Below, piece by piece: positions 5,650-13,504 of a stretch of 18,691 nt of DNA; position 1 is the first letter of the stretch, and each line of letters starts with the position of its first letter. Under the pieces are notes generated by a model that saw nothing but the letters and a program-made list of their open reading frames with translations, had not been told where the DNA came from and searched no databases. Where the stretch lies: NCBI GenBank assembly GCA_024643585.1, contig JAHEMP010000015.1, positions 1 through 18,691 on the forward strand, given 5' to 3'. The translations under genes were made by a program, and so were the position numbers. This stretch comes from Crocinitomicaceae bacterium. GTDB taxonomy: Bacteria; Bacteroidota; Bacteroidia; Flavobacteriales_D; Crocinitomicaceae.

Positions 5650-7752
5650 TTATTTTTGTTGAACTAGCTTATTTTCTGGAAGATACAAATAATCAATGCT
5701 GTTCTCTTTAATTAAAACGTAAAATGTATTATTCAATTGTCTTATCTCTTTGTATTCGACAGGAACAACAATCTTGCCATCTATACTATAAATGCCGACC
5801 TTTTCTTCTAAAGACACGATGAATCTGATAGAGTCTACTCTGCTAATTTCATCATATTCTATAGGGATTATTGCTTGTCCTTGACTATTAATGAGGCCCT
5901 GTTTATCAAATTTAGCAACAATTGCTGTTTCACCTACAAAACTCTCGGCCCAATCAAAAGAAGGCTTTAGAACAACTTTGTTTTTAGTGTCGATATACCC
6001 CCATAACTTTCCTTTATTGAATGATATCAGAGATGAATACACCCCAAGTTGATTGTATACATTTGGAATAATAAATTTTCCATTTTTATCAATTATACCA
6101 AATTTACCTTTTGATTTCACTAATGCATGATTGTCACTGAATTGACTATTTTCCATATAATTAGGAAATGTTTCATACTTAGGTTCAATTTTTACGATGC
6201 CATTAGAATCAACATACCCGAGTTTGCCTTCAAGATTAATGACAGAAAATCCGCCTTTTAAATTGCCAATTTCATCGAATTCTGCTTTTAAAATAACGTT
6301 TTGTGAGTAGTCCATAATTCCAACAAAACCGTTTTCCTCGTAAAGAATATATTTTTCTGAAAATGGCTTAATAGACTCGAATTTGGGCGGAAAAATATAT
6401 TCTCCCTCCGTATTAATGATTGCTTGAAAATCTCCCAATTGGATATTAGCTCTGCCTTTTTGAAAGGAATAAACATCGTCGTATTTTAATTTAATGCGTT
6501 CTTTCCCGTATTTATCAAAATACCCATAGAATCCATTTTTTTGAGCATAAATTAATCCATCTGAAAAGGTCCCAATGTCTTCAAATTCGCAAGGAAGTAT
6601 CATTTTACCAGAGCGATCAATCAAACCAAATTTTTCGTTTTTTTCAACCACCGCTCTACCTTGCTCAAAATCAAGTCCAGCATCAAACTGACATGGAATA
6701 ACAAGTTCGTTCGTTTTATTTATGTACCCGTATTTTCCATTATTCCCAACTAAAGCAAGTCCTTCGCTGAAAAAGCTAACTAAGTCATAAATAGGTGGAA
6801 TAGTGATGTTTCCATCCAAGTCCATGGCTCCAAATTTGTTAAAAACTTTCATGGGAACCATAATGATTCTTGCCATTTTTAGGTCCGTTTTTATTTCATT
6901 CTTGAATGGATAATCAGGATACTCTTTTTCAAACTCTTCAATCCTGTCATCGGAATAATCGTACATGTATACTTGATAAAGTCTTCTCCAAGCATCCTCT
7001 AGATTTCTGTTGTTCGGATTTTTAACAATAAAATCACGAATTGCTTCAACCGTATTTTTTTGTGTTGAAATCGTATATACTTGATCCTCGGCTTGAATTC
7101 GATATGGATTATCTGGGAAGCGAGTTATAAAAGCTCTATAGCTTGAAACGCTAGCGTCCATTGTTTCCTCATGATATTGACTCAATTGAAAAGCCTCTAT
7201 AGCTTCCTCCATCAAATTACTTTGAGGATAGGTTTCAATAAATGAGTTATAGGAACTAGTAGTATTCTCCTTTTTTGAATTTTCAAAAGCTAGAGAGTCT
7301 CTAATGACAGTTGCTCTATTGTATTCCTTGGCTTCTGGATTTCTTTTTAAAAAATTTGTCCATTCCGACACTGGATTTAGGAGCGTCAATTTTTCAAAAT
7401 AGTAGGTGCTGATCTTCTGTTTTAAATCGACTATTGCCTCTTTTGAAAAGCCATATTTTAGATACCTTTCTACCTTTTTAGTTTTCAACGATTCGAAACT
7501 ACTTTCTGCCAATCTAACAAGCCTGTAGGCTGAATCTATTTGATGGAATGGGTTATCTTGCCTATAATAAATAACTGCTAAGCCATAGGCTGAAGGCGAA
7601 GTTCTTTTTTTTAGTTTCTTTTCAAACTTGTTTTTAGCATCAAAATAATTGTATTCTTCAAGGCTTTTGAAAGCTTGATCAATTTTATCTGCTTTGGCTA
7701 TATTTTGACCTAAAACAATAAGTATTGAAAGGAATAACAAATAGTTTTTCAT
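5650..7752 (-). CDS. Exported WG-repeat protein with helical-repeat N terminus
   Basis: A 700-residue protein with a Sec-type signal peptide (about 1-21, ending AKA). Residues 22-300 look alpha-helical and TPR-like, with recurring acidic/aromatic helices and phrases such as FIETYPQSN and FITRFPDNPYR that mark repeated units. From about residue 304 to the end run about eleven copies of a roughly 34-residue WG-type repeat, each with a kFGyId-like strand, a GxxxIPxxYD-like turn and an F.xGxA-like strand; the clearest Trp-Gly copy reads KLWGYID. WG repeats occur widely in Bacteroidota exported proteins and are thought to mediate binding; no enzymatic motif is visible. It is the first gene of a three-gene unit (1 base to the TonB-like gene), so it may work with that protein in the periplasm. 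A -7 element ends 4 bases before the ATG. Confidence 0.85.
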   Translation of the reverse strand: MKNYLLFLSILIVLGQNIAKADKIDQAFKSLEEYNYFDAKNKFEKKLKKRTSPSAYGLAVIYYRQDNPFHQIDSAYRLVRLAESSFESLKTKKVERYLKYGFSKEAIVDLKQKISTYYFEKLTLLNPVSEWTNFLKRNPEAKEYNRATVIRDSLAFENSKKENTTSSYNSFIETYPQSNLMEEAIEAFQLSQYHEETMDASVSSYRAFITRFPDNPYRIQAEDQVYTISTQKNTVEAIRDFIVKNPNNRNLEDAWRRLYQVYMYDYSDDRIEEFEKEYPDYPFKNEIKTDLKMARIIMVPMKVFNKFGAMDLDGNITIPPIYDLVSFFSEGLALVGNNGKYGYINKTNELVIPCQFDAGLDFEQGRAVVEKNEKFGLIDRSGKMILPCEFEDIGTFSDGLIYAQKNGFYGYFDKYGKERIKLKYDDVYSFQKGRANIQLGDFQAIINTEGEYIFPPKFESIKPFSEKYILYEENGFVGIMDYSQNVILKAEFDEIGNLKGGFSVINLEGKLGYVDSNGIVKIEPKYETFPNYMENSQFSDNHALVKSKGKFGIIDKNGKFIIPNVYNQLGVYSSLISFNKGKLWGYIDTKNKVVLKPSFDWAESFVGETAIVAKFDKQGLINSQGQAIIPIEYDEISRVDSIRFIVSLEEKVGIYSIDGKIVVPVEYKEIRQLNNTFYVLIKENSIDYLYLPENKLVQQK

Positions 7753-7756
7753 AACA

Positions 7757-7764
7757 CAAAGATA
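7757..7764 (-). promoter_or_regulatory. -7 element (TATCTTTG) for the WG-repeat operon
   Basis: Perfect TAnnTTTG match ending 4 bases before the ATG, so the transcript is expected to be leaderless or nearly so. The spacing is identical to that of the DCC-family gene. No convincing -33 element. Confidence 0.5.
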
Positions 7765-7817
7765 TAAGTCATCCGCTGAAACCTTATATAAAACGGTTAA
7801 AAAGAAAAGTTTTGGTC

Positions 7818-7847
7818 AAAAAAAAGCCTTTCGTCTCCGAAAGGCTT
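7818..7847 (-). terminator. Rho-independent terminator of the L31 gene
   Basis: On the minus strand AAGCCTTTCG pairs perfectly with CGAAAGGCTT (10 base pairs, 4-base loop, plus-strand 7838-7847 and 7824-7833) and is followed by a run of eight T. It starts about 18 bases after the L31 stop. Confidence 0.9.
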
Positions 7848-7865
7848 CTAGTATCACAATACAGT

Positions 7866-8123
7866 TTATTTTTTGTTTCTTGCTCCGAAACGGTTATTGA
7901 ATTTATCAATTCTACCAGCTGTATCCACAAATTGTACAATTCCTGTAAAGAAAGGGTGCGATTTGTGCGAAATATCTAATTTCACCAAAGGATACTCATT
8001 ACCATCTTCCCACTGAATAGTTTCAGATGCCGGTGCGCAAGAAGGGCATAAAAAAGCATAGTCGTTTGACATGTCTTTGAATACCACTGGTCTGTAATCT
8101 TCTGGGTGTATATCTTTTCTCAT
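7866..8123 (-). CDS. rpmE2: 50S ribosomal protein L31, type B
   Basis: A component of the large ribosomal subunit. The 85-residue length, the N terminus MRKDIHPEDYRPVVFKDMS, the EDGNEYPLVKLDIS block, SHPFFTG and the VDTAGRIDKF ending match type B L31. Type B proteins normally lack the zinc-binding cysteines of type A, yet this one has Cys26-Pro-Ser-Cys29, where close relatives usually have a Thr/Ser-rich TKST-like stretch. The type A cysteine positions near residues 16-18 and 37-40 are not occupied, so a full zinc site is not evident. The gene stands alone, with its own promoter (41-base leader, with a -33 TTTG) and a strong terminator, as expected for a highly expressed single gene. Confidence 0.95.
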   Translation of the reverse strand: MRKDIHPEDYRPVVFKDMSNDYAFLCPSCAPASETIQWEDGNEYPLVKLDISHKSHPFFTGIVQFVDTAGRIDKFNNRFGARNKK

Positions 8124-8164
8124 TTTTGTGCTATTAATTCAATTGTATCCCTGTAACAGGAGTG

Positions 8165-8198
8165 CAAATTTAGATAAAGATTTTTAAATTTCATCAAA
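8165..8198 (-). promoter_or_regulatory. Promoter of the L31 gene (TTTG / TAAATTTG)
   Basis: The best promoter in the window: -33 TTTG (plus-strand CAAA 8195-8198), a 22-base spacer and -7 TAAATTTG (8165-8172), matching the Bacteroidota consensus. The leader is 41 bases. It lies back to back with the promoter of the beta-helix lipoprotein gene. Confidence 0.65.
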
Positions 8199-8234
8199 TT
8201 TTTTCAAATAAAATAAACTTTATACAATTTACGT

Positions 8235-8242
8235 TATTTTTG
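8235..8242 (+). promoter_or_regulatory. -7 element (TATTTTTG) for the beta-helix lipoprotein gene
   Basis: Perfect TAnnTTTG match ending 15 bases before the ATG at 8258. It overlaps a possible TTG start at 8240, so that TTG would not be in the transcript; this supports the ATG as the start. Confidence 0.5.
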
Positions 8243-8257
8243 AAATCAAACTTCCGT

Positions 8258-9655
8258 ATGTCAAAACAATTATTTTCGTTTATTCTTTCCTTGGGAATCT
8301 TATTTGGCTTTTCATTTTCTGGATGTAAAAAATCATTGACGTTCTCGAAAGAGAATTTAACTTTTTCAACAGACACGGTTGTTTTCGACACAGTATTTAC
8401 GACCATTGGATCAACAACGAAAAGATTAAAAATATACAACCCCTCTAAATCGACTTTAAAAGTTGATGAAGTAGAATTGGTTGGTGGCACTAACTCACCC
8501 TTCCGTTTGAATTTTGATGGAGAAAAAGGCATCTACTTTCAGGACGTTGAAATGGAGAAAAATGATAGTTTATTCATTTTCATTGAAGTAACGTTATCCG
8601 TAAACAACGGAATTCAACCTTTAATTGTAGAAGACAAAATACGTTTTAGAACAAATGGTAAGGATCAATTCGTGCAATTAGCTGTTTGGGGACAAGATGC
8701 TTATTTTCACTACAACGACCTTAACACAGGAATTTGGTCCAACGACAAACCACATGTCATTTATGGTTATGCTGCAGTAGACTCAGCGCAGACGCTCACG
8801 ATTCAGCAAGACACGAAAATTTATCTTCACAAAGATGCTATTCTCTACAATTATAAAGGCACACTGAATATCAACGGCACAAAAGACCATGAGGTTATTC
8901 TACAAGGTGACAGACTAGAAAATTACTACCTTGATCAGGCAGGCCAATTTTATGGAATTTACATGCAAGAAGCACGTCCTTCCAAAATAAGTTATGCAAT
9001 CATAAAAAACGGTACAGCTGGGATTCACTTGTTTTCTGAGGATAGCTCAAACCCAGCCTATACCTTAGAATTAGATAATACAACTATTTTCAACAATTCG
9101 AGATACGGGGTATTTATCTATTCAGGAGCGAAAGTAAAAGCAGAAAACTGTTTAATTTATAAAAATCAATCGTACGCGCTTCTTGTTTTGGAAGGTGGTG
9201 ATTTTAACTTCAATTATTGCAATTTATTGGGATATGCCGCAACCGATCAAGTTCCTGCTGTTGGGATATCAAATTTCTTTAAAAACAGTCAAGGTGTCCT
9301 AAATTACAAATCAATCAATGAAGGGACCATAACCAATAGTGTTATTAATGGAAACCAAGCTACTGAACTTATAATAAATACACAAAACCCAGGAGGCACT
9401 TACACCCTAAATTTCTTATTCAAGAACAATCTCATTCGTTCTGAGGTCATTCCAACAAATTCATATTTCCAAAACATTTTATGGAATCAAAACCCAATGT
9501 TTGCCGATTTGAATAATGATGATTTTCACATAAGCTCTTCTTCTCCTTTGAATGGGGCTGCTGACGCCTCTTTCTTTTCAACCATTGTATTCAAAGATTT
9601 AGACGAAATAGTTCGCACAAGCCCAGAAGATATAGGTGTTTATGAATCCAATTAG
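8258..9655 (+). CDS. Lipoprotein with parallel beta-helix region
   Basis: A 465-residue predicted lipoprotein: hydrophobic residues 5-20, then the lipobox-like FSGC with the lipidated Cys at 23, followed by Lys-Lys. The next part (about 37-65, with FSTDTVVFDTVFTTIGS and a run of strands) is a beta-sandwich-like N-terminal domain common to a family of Bacteroidota lipoproteins. From about residue 150 onward there are short Asn- and Gly-rich strand repeats (YGIYMQEA, IIKNGTAGIHLFS, TTIFNNSRYGVFIYSG, CLIYKNQSYALLVLEG) typical of a right-handed parallel beta-helix. It probably sits in the outer or inner membrane facing the periplasm or surface. No catalytic signature is seen; beta-helix proteins often bind or cleave polysaccharide, but that is not shown here. 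The ATG is preferred over an upstream TTG at 8240 that falls inside the -7 element. Confidence 0.82.
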   Translation: MSKQLFSFILSLGILFGFSFSGCKKSLTFSKENLTFSTDTVVFDTVFTTIGSTTKRLKIYNPSKSTLKVDEVELVGGTNSPFRLNFDGEKGIYFQDVEMEKNDSLFIFIEVTLSVNNGIQPLIVEDKIRFRTNGKDQFVQLAVWGQDAYFHYNDLNTGIWSNDKPHVIYGYAAVDSAQTLTIQQDTKIYLHKDAILYNYKGTLNINGTKDHEVILQGDRLENYYLDQAGQFYGIYMQEARPSKISYAIIKNGTAGIHLFSEDSSNPAYTLELDNTTIFNNSRYGVFIYSGAKVKAENCLIYKNQSYALLVLEGGDFNFNYCNLLGYAATDQVPAVGISNFFKNSQGVLNYKSINEGTITNSVINGNQATELIINTQNPGGTYTLNFLFKNNLIRSEVIPTNSYFQNILWNQNPMFADLNNDDFHISSSSPLNGAADASFFSTIVFKDLDEIVRTSPEDIGVYESN

Positions 9656-9717
9656 GTGGATTCTACTAAGTAAACTAAGTAATTTTGTTTAAATGTAAAT
9701 TCAATCAAAATAAATTA

Positions 9718-9725
9718 GATATTTG
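9718..9725 (+). promoter_or_regulatory. Possible -7 element (GATATTTG) for the Crp/Fnr gene
   Basis: Matches TAnnTTTG at all fixed positions except the first, with a 24-base leader to the ATG at 9750. There is no clear -33 element, so support is weak. Confidence 0.3.
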
Positions 9726-9749
9726 CTGCGAGATTTAAAGCCAAATATC

Positions 9750-10409
9750 ATGACAGAGGCACCTTTATTTAAAACACTTACAGACAAACAACGAGTTAAA
9801 TTGGTGGAAGAATCCACTTTCTTATCTTACCCAAAAGCATCTATAATTTTTGAAGAAGGGAACAAAAGTTCCGGCTTATATTTTATTGAGCAAGGGACAA
9901 TAAAACGCTATATAAGCGGCGTAGATGGCCGAGAGTCTATATTCGAAATCTGTGGGCCAGGTGATATCTTTGGGCATAGAATTCTCTTTCACGACGAAAG
10001 GCATTTTGATTCAGCTGCTTCTGTAACAGATGTTAAACTCCATTTTATCCCTAAGCACGTCTTCTTACAATTCATTTCTGAGAATACCGATATGAGTAAC
10101 AACTATATTAGTTTGTTAAGTGAAGACTCTATACGACACATTCGGCATTCTCAAATTGTGGCGCAATTAAGTCTAAAGCAAAGAACTGCATTTTATTTGC
10201 TGTATATCCGGTCGAAAAATAAATCTGCAGAGAACATGGACGTTGAAATATCCAGAACAGACCTTGCAAATTTATTAGGTACCGTAAAAGAATCTGCCGT
10301 AAGAATATTACACGAATTCAAATTGGCAAATGCAGTTATTAGTACCGGTCGTAAATTAATCATTAAGGATTATGATTATTTGGTGAAAACTGCCAAAATA
10401 TTTGAATAA
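9750..10409 (+). CDS. Crp/Fnr-family transcriptional regulator
   Basis: A 219-residue DNA-binding regulator. The N-terminal cyclic-nucleotide-binding-type domain covers about residues 10-120, with the jelly-roll signature GLYFIEQGTIKRY and the cap motif GPGDIFGHRILF. A dimerisation helix follows (about 120-145). The C-terminal winged helix-turn-helix (about 150-205) contains ISRTDLANLLGTVKESAVRILHEF, with the Thr-Val-Lys-Glu/Ser-Ala-Val-Arg recognition helix of the family. Only one Cys is present (in EICGPGD) and there is no N-terminal Cys cluster, so it is not an oxygen-sensing iron-sulfur FNR; the Arg-Ser pair that binds cAMP in E. coli Crp is not evident. The ligand and targets are unknown. 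The start is set at the ATG; a TTG at 9723 would add nine residues not typical of the family. It ends in a two-way terminator. Confidence 0.88.
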   Translation: MTEAPLFKTLTDKQRVKLVEESTFLSYPKASIIFEEGNKSSGLYFIEQGTIKRYISGVDGRESIFEICGPGDIFGHRILFHDERHFDSAASVTDVKLHFIPKHVFLQFISENTDMSNNYISLLSEDSIRHIRHSQIVAQLSLKQRTAFYLLYIRSKNKSAENMDVEISRTDLANLLGTVKESAVRILHEFKLANAVISTGRKLIIKDYDYLVKTAKIFE

Positions 10410-10439
10410 AAAAAGCCTGCTCAACGCAGGCTTTTTTTT
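10408..10439. terminator. Two-way terminator between convergent genes
   Basis: AAAAAAAGCCTGC (10408-10420) pairs perfectly with GCAGGCTTTTTTT (10426-10438) around the 5-base loop TCAAC. A-runs and T-runs flank a 6 base-pair GC core, so it works in either direction. It overlaps the stop codon of the Crp/Fnr gene and lies about 30 bases beyond the stop of the secreted T9SS protein. Confidence 0.92.
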
Positions 10440-10468
10440 AGCTTTTAAACAATTCCGATAAGTTAACT

Positions 10469-12283
10469 TTACTGAATTACTATTTTTTGAGTCCTTTGGA
10501 AAGAATTACCTCCAACACTAATTATATAAGTTCCTTTTGCAAGAGAACTAATGTCCCAAGCTAGGCTCAATTTCTCATCATTAATTTTAGCATCTATTGC
10601 ACGAACAGTTTTTCCACTCATTTCCATAAGCGTAACATGCATTTCATTCGTGAACTGAATGCCTTCCATTTTAATATTTAATATTTCTCCATTTTGGAAG
10701 GCCACTAAATCAATATTGTCTAATGAATATTGAGGGGTGCTTACTTGTGAAATCATATCGAAAGAGAAAATTCTAGTCCTTCTAGAGCCACCATTTAAAA
10801 TGTATTCACCTGTGTACCAAAATACATCTCCATTGGGATCAAGGGTCAGCTGAGAATAATCTCCATAACGATTATAATTTGATTGAAAACCTGTCCCTTC
10901 AACAGCACGAAATTCTTGCACCGTCATTTGCCCAAGGGGATCGAAAAAGTGACGTCCCGTATACCCTAAACTTGGGTAAGAATCTGGTCCTGAAATAGAA
11001 TATGCCATTCCGATATTACCATTTAAATCCATTGCAATACTTCCAAGGAAACGACTATCTGCATCAGGTGCGAAAGTACCTTCTTGATAAATGGAAAACT
11101 GATTTGTTGCGTCGTCTTGACGAAGCTCATACCATCTGATCCCACCCTTGTTATTGTTATTTACATCAACAACATTACAAAGCATAACAGTATTATAACT
11201 ACCCCATCTTATATACTGTGCCCGGTAATTAAAAATTGAAGCTATAGCATCAATCTTTTGTGTTGAACCTTTTTGCTCAATGTCATTCCATGAGTTTGTA
11301 AATACTGCATTGAATGCTGAAGGGTATAAAGTTTGGTGAAGAGTAATTGAACTTGCTCCTGGATTTGTCCAATCAACTTGAAATTTCAATATTTTTATAA
11401 CATCACTAGTTACGGATGGGCTCCATGCATCGTCTTGAAAATAAAACATGTAATTGGGTGTTCCATAAGGCGGTAAATCGCCGTCCGCGTCTGCAGGTAG
11501 AACACTCTTAAATCCGTATTGAGTTGTAAAACCTGGAGTATTCAAGGCTATGTAAGAAGCGGAGGTGGCACCTGCCAACATTGCGGTTCTATCAAAAACA
11601 ATAGCGTTTTGATTTCCTGAATTCGCTGTCATGTAATAACCATCGGACCAGATAGAATATTTTGGATAATCTGGGAAACTCGTCAAACTGTAAGAATAAG
11701 TTGCATATGTTCCTAAGGGATCCGGAGTGGTAGAGACGGCGAATAAAATTTGATTCCCACTAATTTGAAATTGGGTGATTACCCATCTGTCCGCATGTCT
11801 GTCATACATGACAATTGGATCTCCATCATTTGAGCTACTCGGCCACAATGAACTGAGAGGCAACCCCGCTGACATTGGTGAACCCGTTTTACTATAAACT
11901 CGGTAAGATGTATTAACAGCCTGAACATAGTGATTTGGACCAACTGCACCAGACGGATCTGGGGGAAGCCCACCATTCAATCCATTAAAATTTACATATG
12001 GTGCTTTTGATGCTTTAGTCCCAAACGTTTCTTGCAAAATTGGATCCTCACCAAAGGGCAATGCATTTGGATTAATGGCTTCAGGTCTTTTTCTGCTCTC
12101 TTTAACGTTTCCTTCTTTGTGTTCTTTTGCTTCTCCTTCCGGTCCAGTAAACTCTGAAATCGGTTTTGTGATGCCCAAAAAAACACCTTGAACATGTGTT
12201 ACTTCTGCCTTAATTTCTTGTTGTGCATATATGGCTGACGATAGAAATATCCCGAATCCAAATATGAGGTATTTGTTTTTCAT
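10469..12283 (-). CDS. Secreted protein with type A T9SS sorting domain
   Basis: A 604-residue protein with a Sec signal peptide (1-20, ending IYA before QQE) and a C-terminal sorting domain of about 80 residues, with TEMHVTLMEMSGKTV-like opening and the typical final KGTYIISVGG...RTQKIVIQ, so it is exported across the outer membrane by the type IX system and released or anchored at the surface. The central part (about 90-500) has the block PDPSGAVGPNHYVQAVN (110-126) and repeated Asp/Trp-rich strand segments such as SNDGDPIVMYDRHADRWVI and DADSRFLGSIAMDLNGNIG, suggesting a beta-propeller or sialidase-like fold; I see no known catalytic site. It is a single gene with its own promoter and shares a two-way terminator with the Crp/Fnr gene. 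The secretion call is firm, the function is unknown. Confidence 0.85.
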   Translation of the reverse strand: MKNKYLIFGFGIFLSSAIYAQQEIKAEVTHVQGVFLGITKPISEFTGPEGEAKEHKEGNVKESRKRPEAINPNALPFGEDPILQETFGTKASKAPYVNFNGLNGGLPPDPSGAVGPNHYVQAVNTSYRVYSKTGSPMSAGLPLSSLWPSSSNDGDPIVMYDRHADRWVITQFQISGNQILFAVSTTPDPLGTYATYSYSLTSFPDYPKYSIWSDGYYMTANSGNQNAIVFDRTAMLAGATSASYIALNTPGFTTQYGFKSVLPADADGDLPPYGTPNYMFYFQDDAWSPSVTSDVIKILKFQVDWTNPGASSITLHQTLYPSAFNAVFTNSWNDIEQKGSTQKIDAIASIFNYRAQYIRWGSYNTVMLCNVVDVNNNNKGGIRWYELRQDDATNQFSIYQEGTFAPDADSRFLGSIAMDLNGNIGMAYSISGPDSYPSLGYTGRHFFDPLGQMTVQEFRAVEGTGFQSNYNRYGDYSQLTLDPNGDVFWYTGEYILNGGSRRTRIFSFDMISQVSTPQYSLDNIDLVAFQNGEILNIKMEGIQFTNEMHVTLMEMSGKTVRAIDAKINDEKLSLAWDISSLAKGTYIISVGGNSFQRTQKIVIQ

Positions 12284-12332
12284 AGTTGATTTTATTTATT
12301 GCGAGTGCAAGTTCGGGAAAAATTATCGTTAA

Positions 12333-12361
12333 CAAAAGTAAAAGATAGGCAAATATTACAA
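12333..12361 (-). promoter_or_regulatory. Promoter of the T9SS protein gene (TTG / TACTTTTG)
   Basis: The -7 element TACTTTTG (plus-strand 12333-12340) has a TTG (CAA 12359-12361) 18 bases upstream, a spacing compatible with flavobacterial promoters. The leader is 49 bases. No terminator hairpin separates it from dnaJ, so readthrough from the chaperone operon is possible. Confidence 0.5.
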
Positions 12362-12363
12362 TC

Positions 12364-13479
12364 CTATCCGTGGAACATATCTTTCACCCTTTGAAAAAAT
12401 CCTTTCTCTCCTCCATCTGGACTTGGAATGAAATTTTCACTGTTTTTCAGTTTTTCAAGAATATCTTTCTCCTCTTTACTTACTTTTTTAGGTGTCCAAA
12501 CATTTATATGAACGAACATGTCACCTGTATGACCTCTTTGTAAAATTGGCAAGCCTTTACCTTTCAATCTTAGCATTTTTCCACTTTGAGTACCGGGTTC
12601 AATCTTTATTTTTGCTTTACCTGTGATTGTTGGTATCTCGATACTTTCACCTAAGACAGCATCAACGAAATTAACGTACGCATCAAAGTGGACGTTTTCA
12701 CCATCTCTTCTAAGGAACTCGTGAGCAACTTCCTCGATAACGACAATAAGGTCTCCGGCAATGCCGTTAAACGGTCCTGCGTTACCTTTTCCACTAACGC
12801 TCAATTGCATGCCTTCTTCAACACCCGCCGGTATTTCAATCTCTATAACTTCTTCTTTTCGAATCAAACCATTGTGATCAGCTTCACTTGGTTTTTTATC
12901 TATCATTTTTCCAGCGCCTTGACATGTTGGACAAGTCGACTGGGTCTGCATAGCACCTAAAAAAGTTTGTGCAACGCGAGTAACGCGCCCTGTACCATTA
13001 CATGTACCACAGTTTTTAAATGTCACGCCATCGGCATTCACCAATTTATTGACTTTTATTTTCTTTTTAACACCTTCAGCAATTTCTTCCAATGTCAATT
13101 TCATTTTTACTCGGAGATTTGTTCCTTTAACCACACGTGAACCGCCGCCTCTGGAGCCACCGAATGAGCCTCCAAAACCACCTCCAAAAATATCACCGAA
13201 ATTGGAGAAAATATCATTCATATCCATTCCGCCACCGAATCCACCGCCACCGCCTAGACCAGCGTGACCGAATCGATCGTATTTAGAACGTTTATCTGCA
13301 TTAGACAAAACTTCGTAGGCCTCAGCCGCTTCTTTGAATTTATTTTCAGCTTCTTTGTTGTCTGGATTTTTATCAGGATGGTATTTTAAGGCAAGCTTTC
13401 TATATGCTTTTTTAATTTCGCTTTCGTTCGCATTTTTGCTTACGCCAAGTACCTCATAATAATCTCTTTTATCGCTCAT
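12364..13479 (-). CDS. dnaJ: Chaperone DnaJ with a single zinc centre
   Basis: The Hsp40 co-chaperone that delivers substrates to DnaK and stimulates its ATPase in the cytosol. In the 371-residue protein the J domain (about 6-70) has HPD at 34-36, and a Gly/Phe-rich region covers about 71-113. The zinc domain has only two CxxCxGxG motifs, at 157-164 (CGTCNGTG) and 183-190 (CPTCQGAG), where E. coli DnaJ has four. By alignment these are the second and third motifs (zinc centre II); motifs one and four are replaced by NADGVTFKN and by KKPSEADHNGLI. The C-terminal substrate-binding domains follow (VEEGMQLSVSGKGNAG, GDLIVVIEE, EPGTQSGKMLRLKGKGLP). I recall similar two-motif DnaJ proteins in other Flavobacteriales, so this is a lineage variant rather than a broken gene. 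It is 25 bases downstream of grpE, in one operon. Confidence 0.96.
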   Translation of the reverse strand: MSDKRDYYEVLGVSKNANESEIKKAYRKLALKYHPDKNPDNKEAENKFKEAAEAYEVLSNADKRSKYDRFGHAGLGGGGGFGGGMDMNDIFSNFGDIFGGGFGGSFGGSRGGGSRVVKGTNLRVKMKLTLEEIAEGVKKKIKVNKLVNADGVTFKNCGTCNGTGRVTRVAQTFLGAMQTQSTCPTCQGAGKMIDKKPSEADHNGLIRKEEVIEIEIPAGVEEGMQLSVSGKGNAGPFNGIAGDLIVVIEEVAHEFLRRDGENVHFDAYVNFVDAVLGESIEIPTITGKAKIKIEPGTQSGKMLRLKGKGLPILQRGHTGDMFVHINVWTPKKVSKEEKDILEKLKNSENFIPSPDGGEKGFFQRVKDMFHG

Positions 13480-13504
13480 ATCTATTCTATCGTGAATCTG
13501 AATT

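Noticed and set aside
5650..6840. Tandem DNA repeat under the WG-repeat region
   Set aside because: The repeats are visible in the protein only; the DNA copies have diverged too far to be a recent nucleotide repeat.
8240..8257. TTG start giving the beta-helix lipoprotein six extra residues
   Set aside because: The TTG lies inside the -7 promoter element, and the ATG at 8258 gives a normal lipoprotein signal.
9750..10409. Oxygen-sensing FNR
   Set aside because: The N-terminal cysteine cluster for an iron-sulfur centre is absent; only the general Crp/Fnr fold is supported.
13049..13267. Plus-strand proline-rich frame
   Set aside because: It is the antisense of the Gly/Phe-rich region of dnaJ; glycine codons read backwards give proline.
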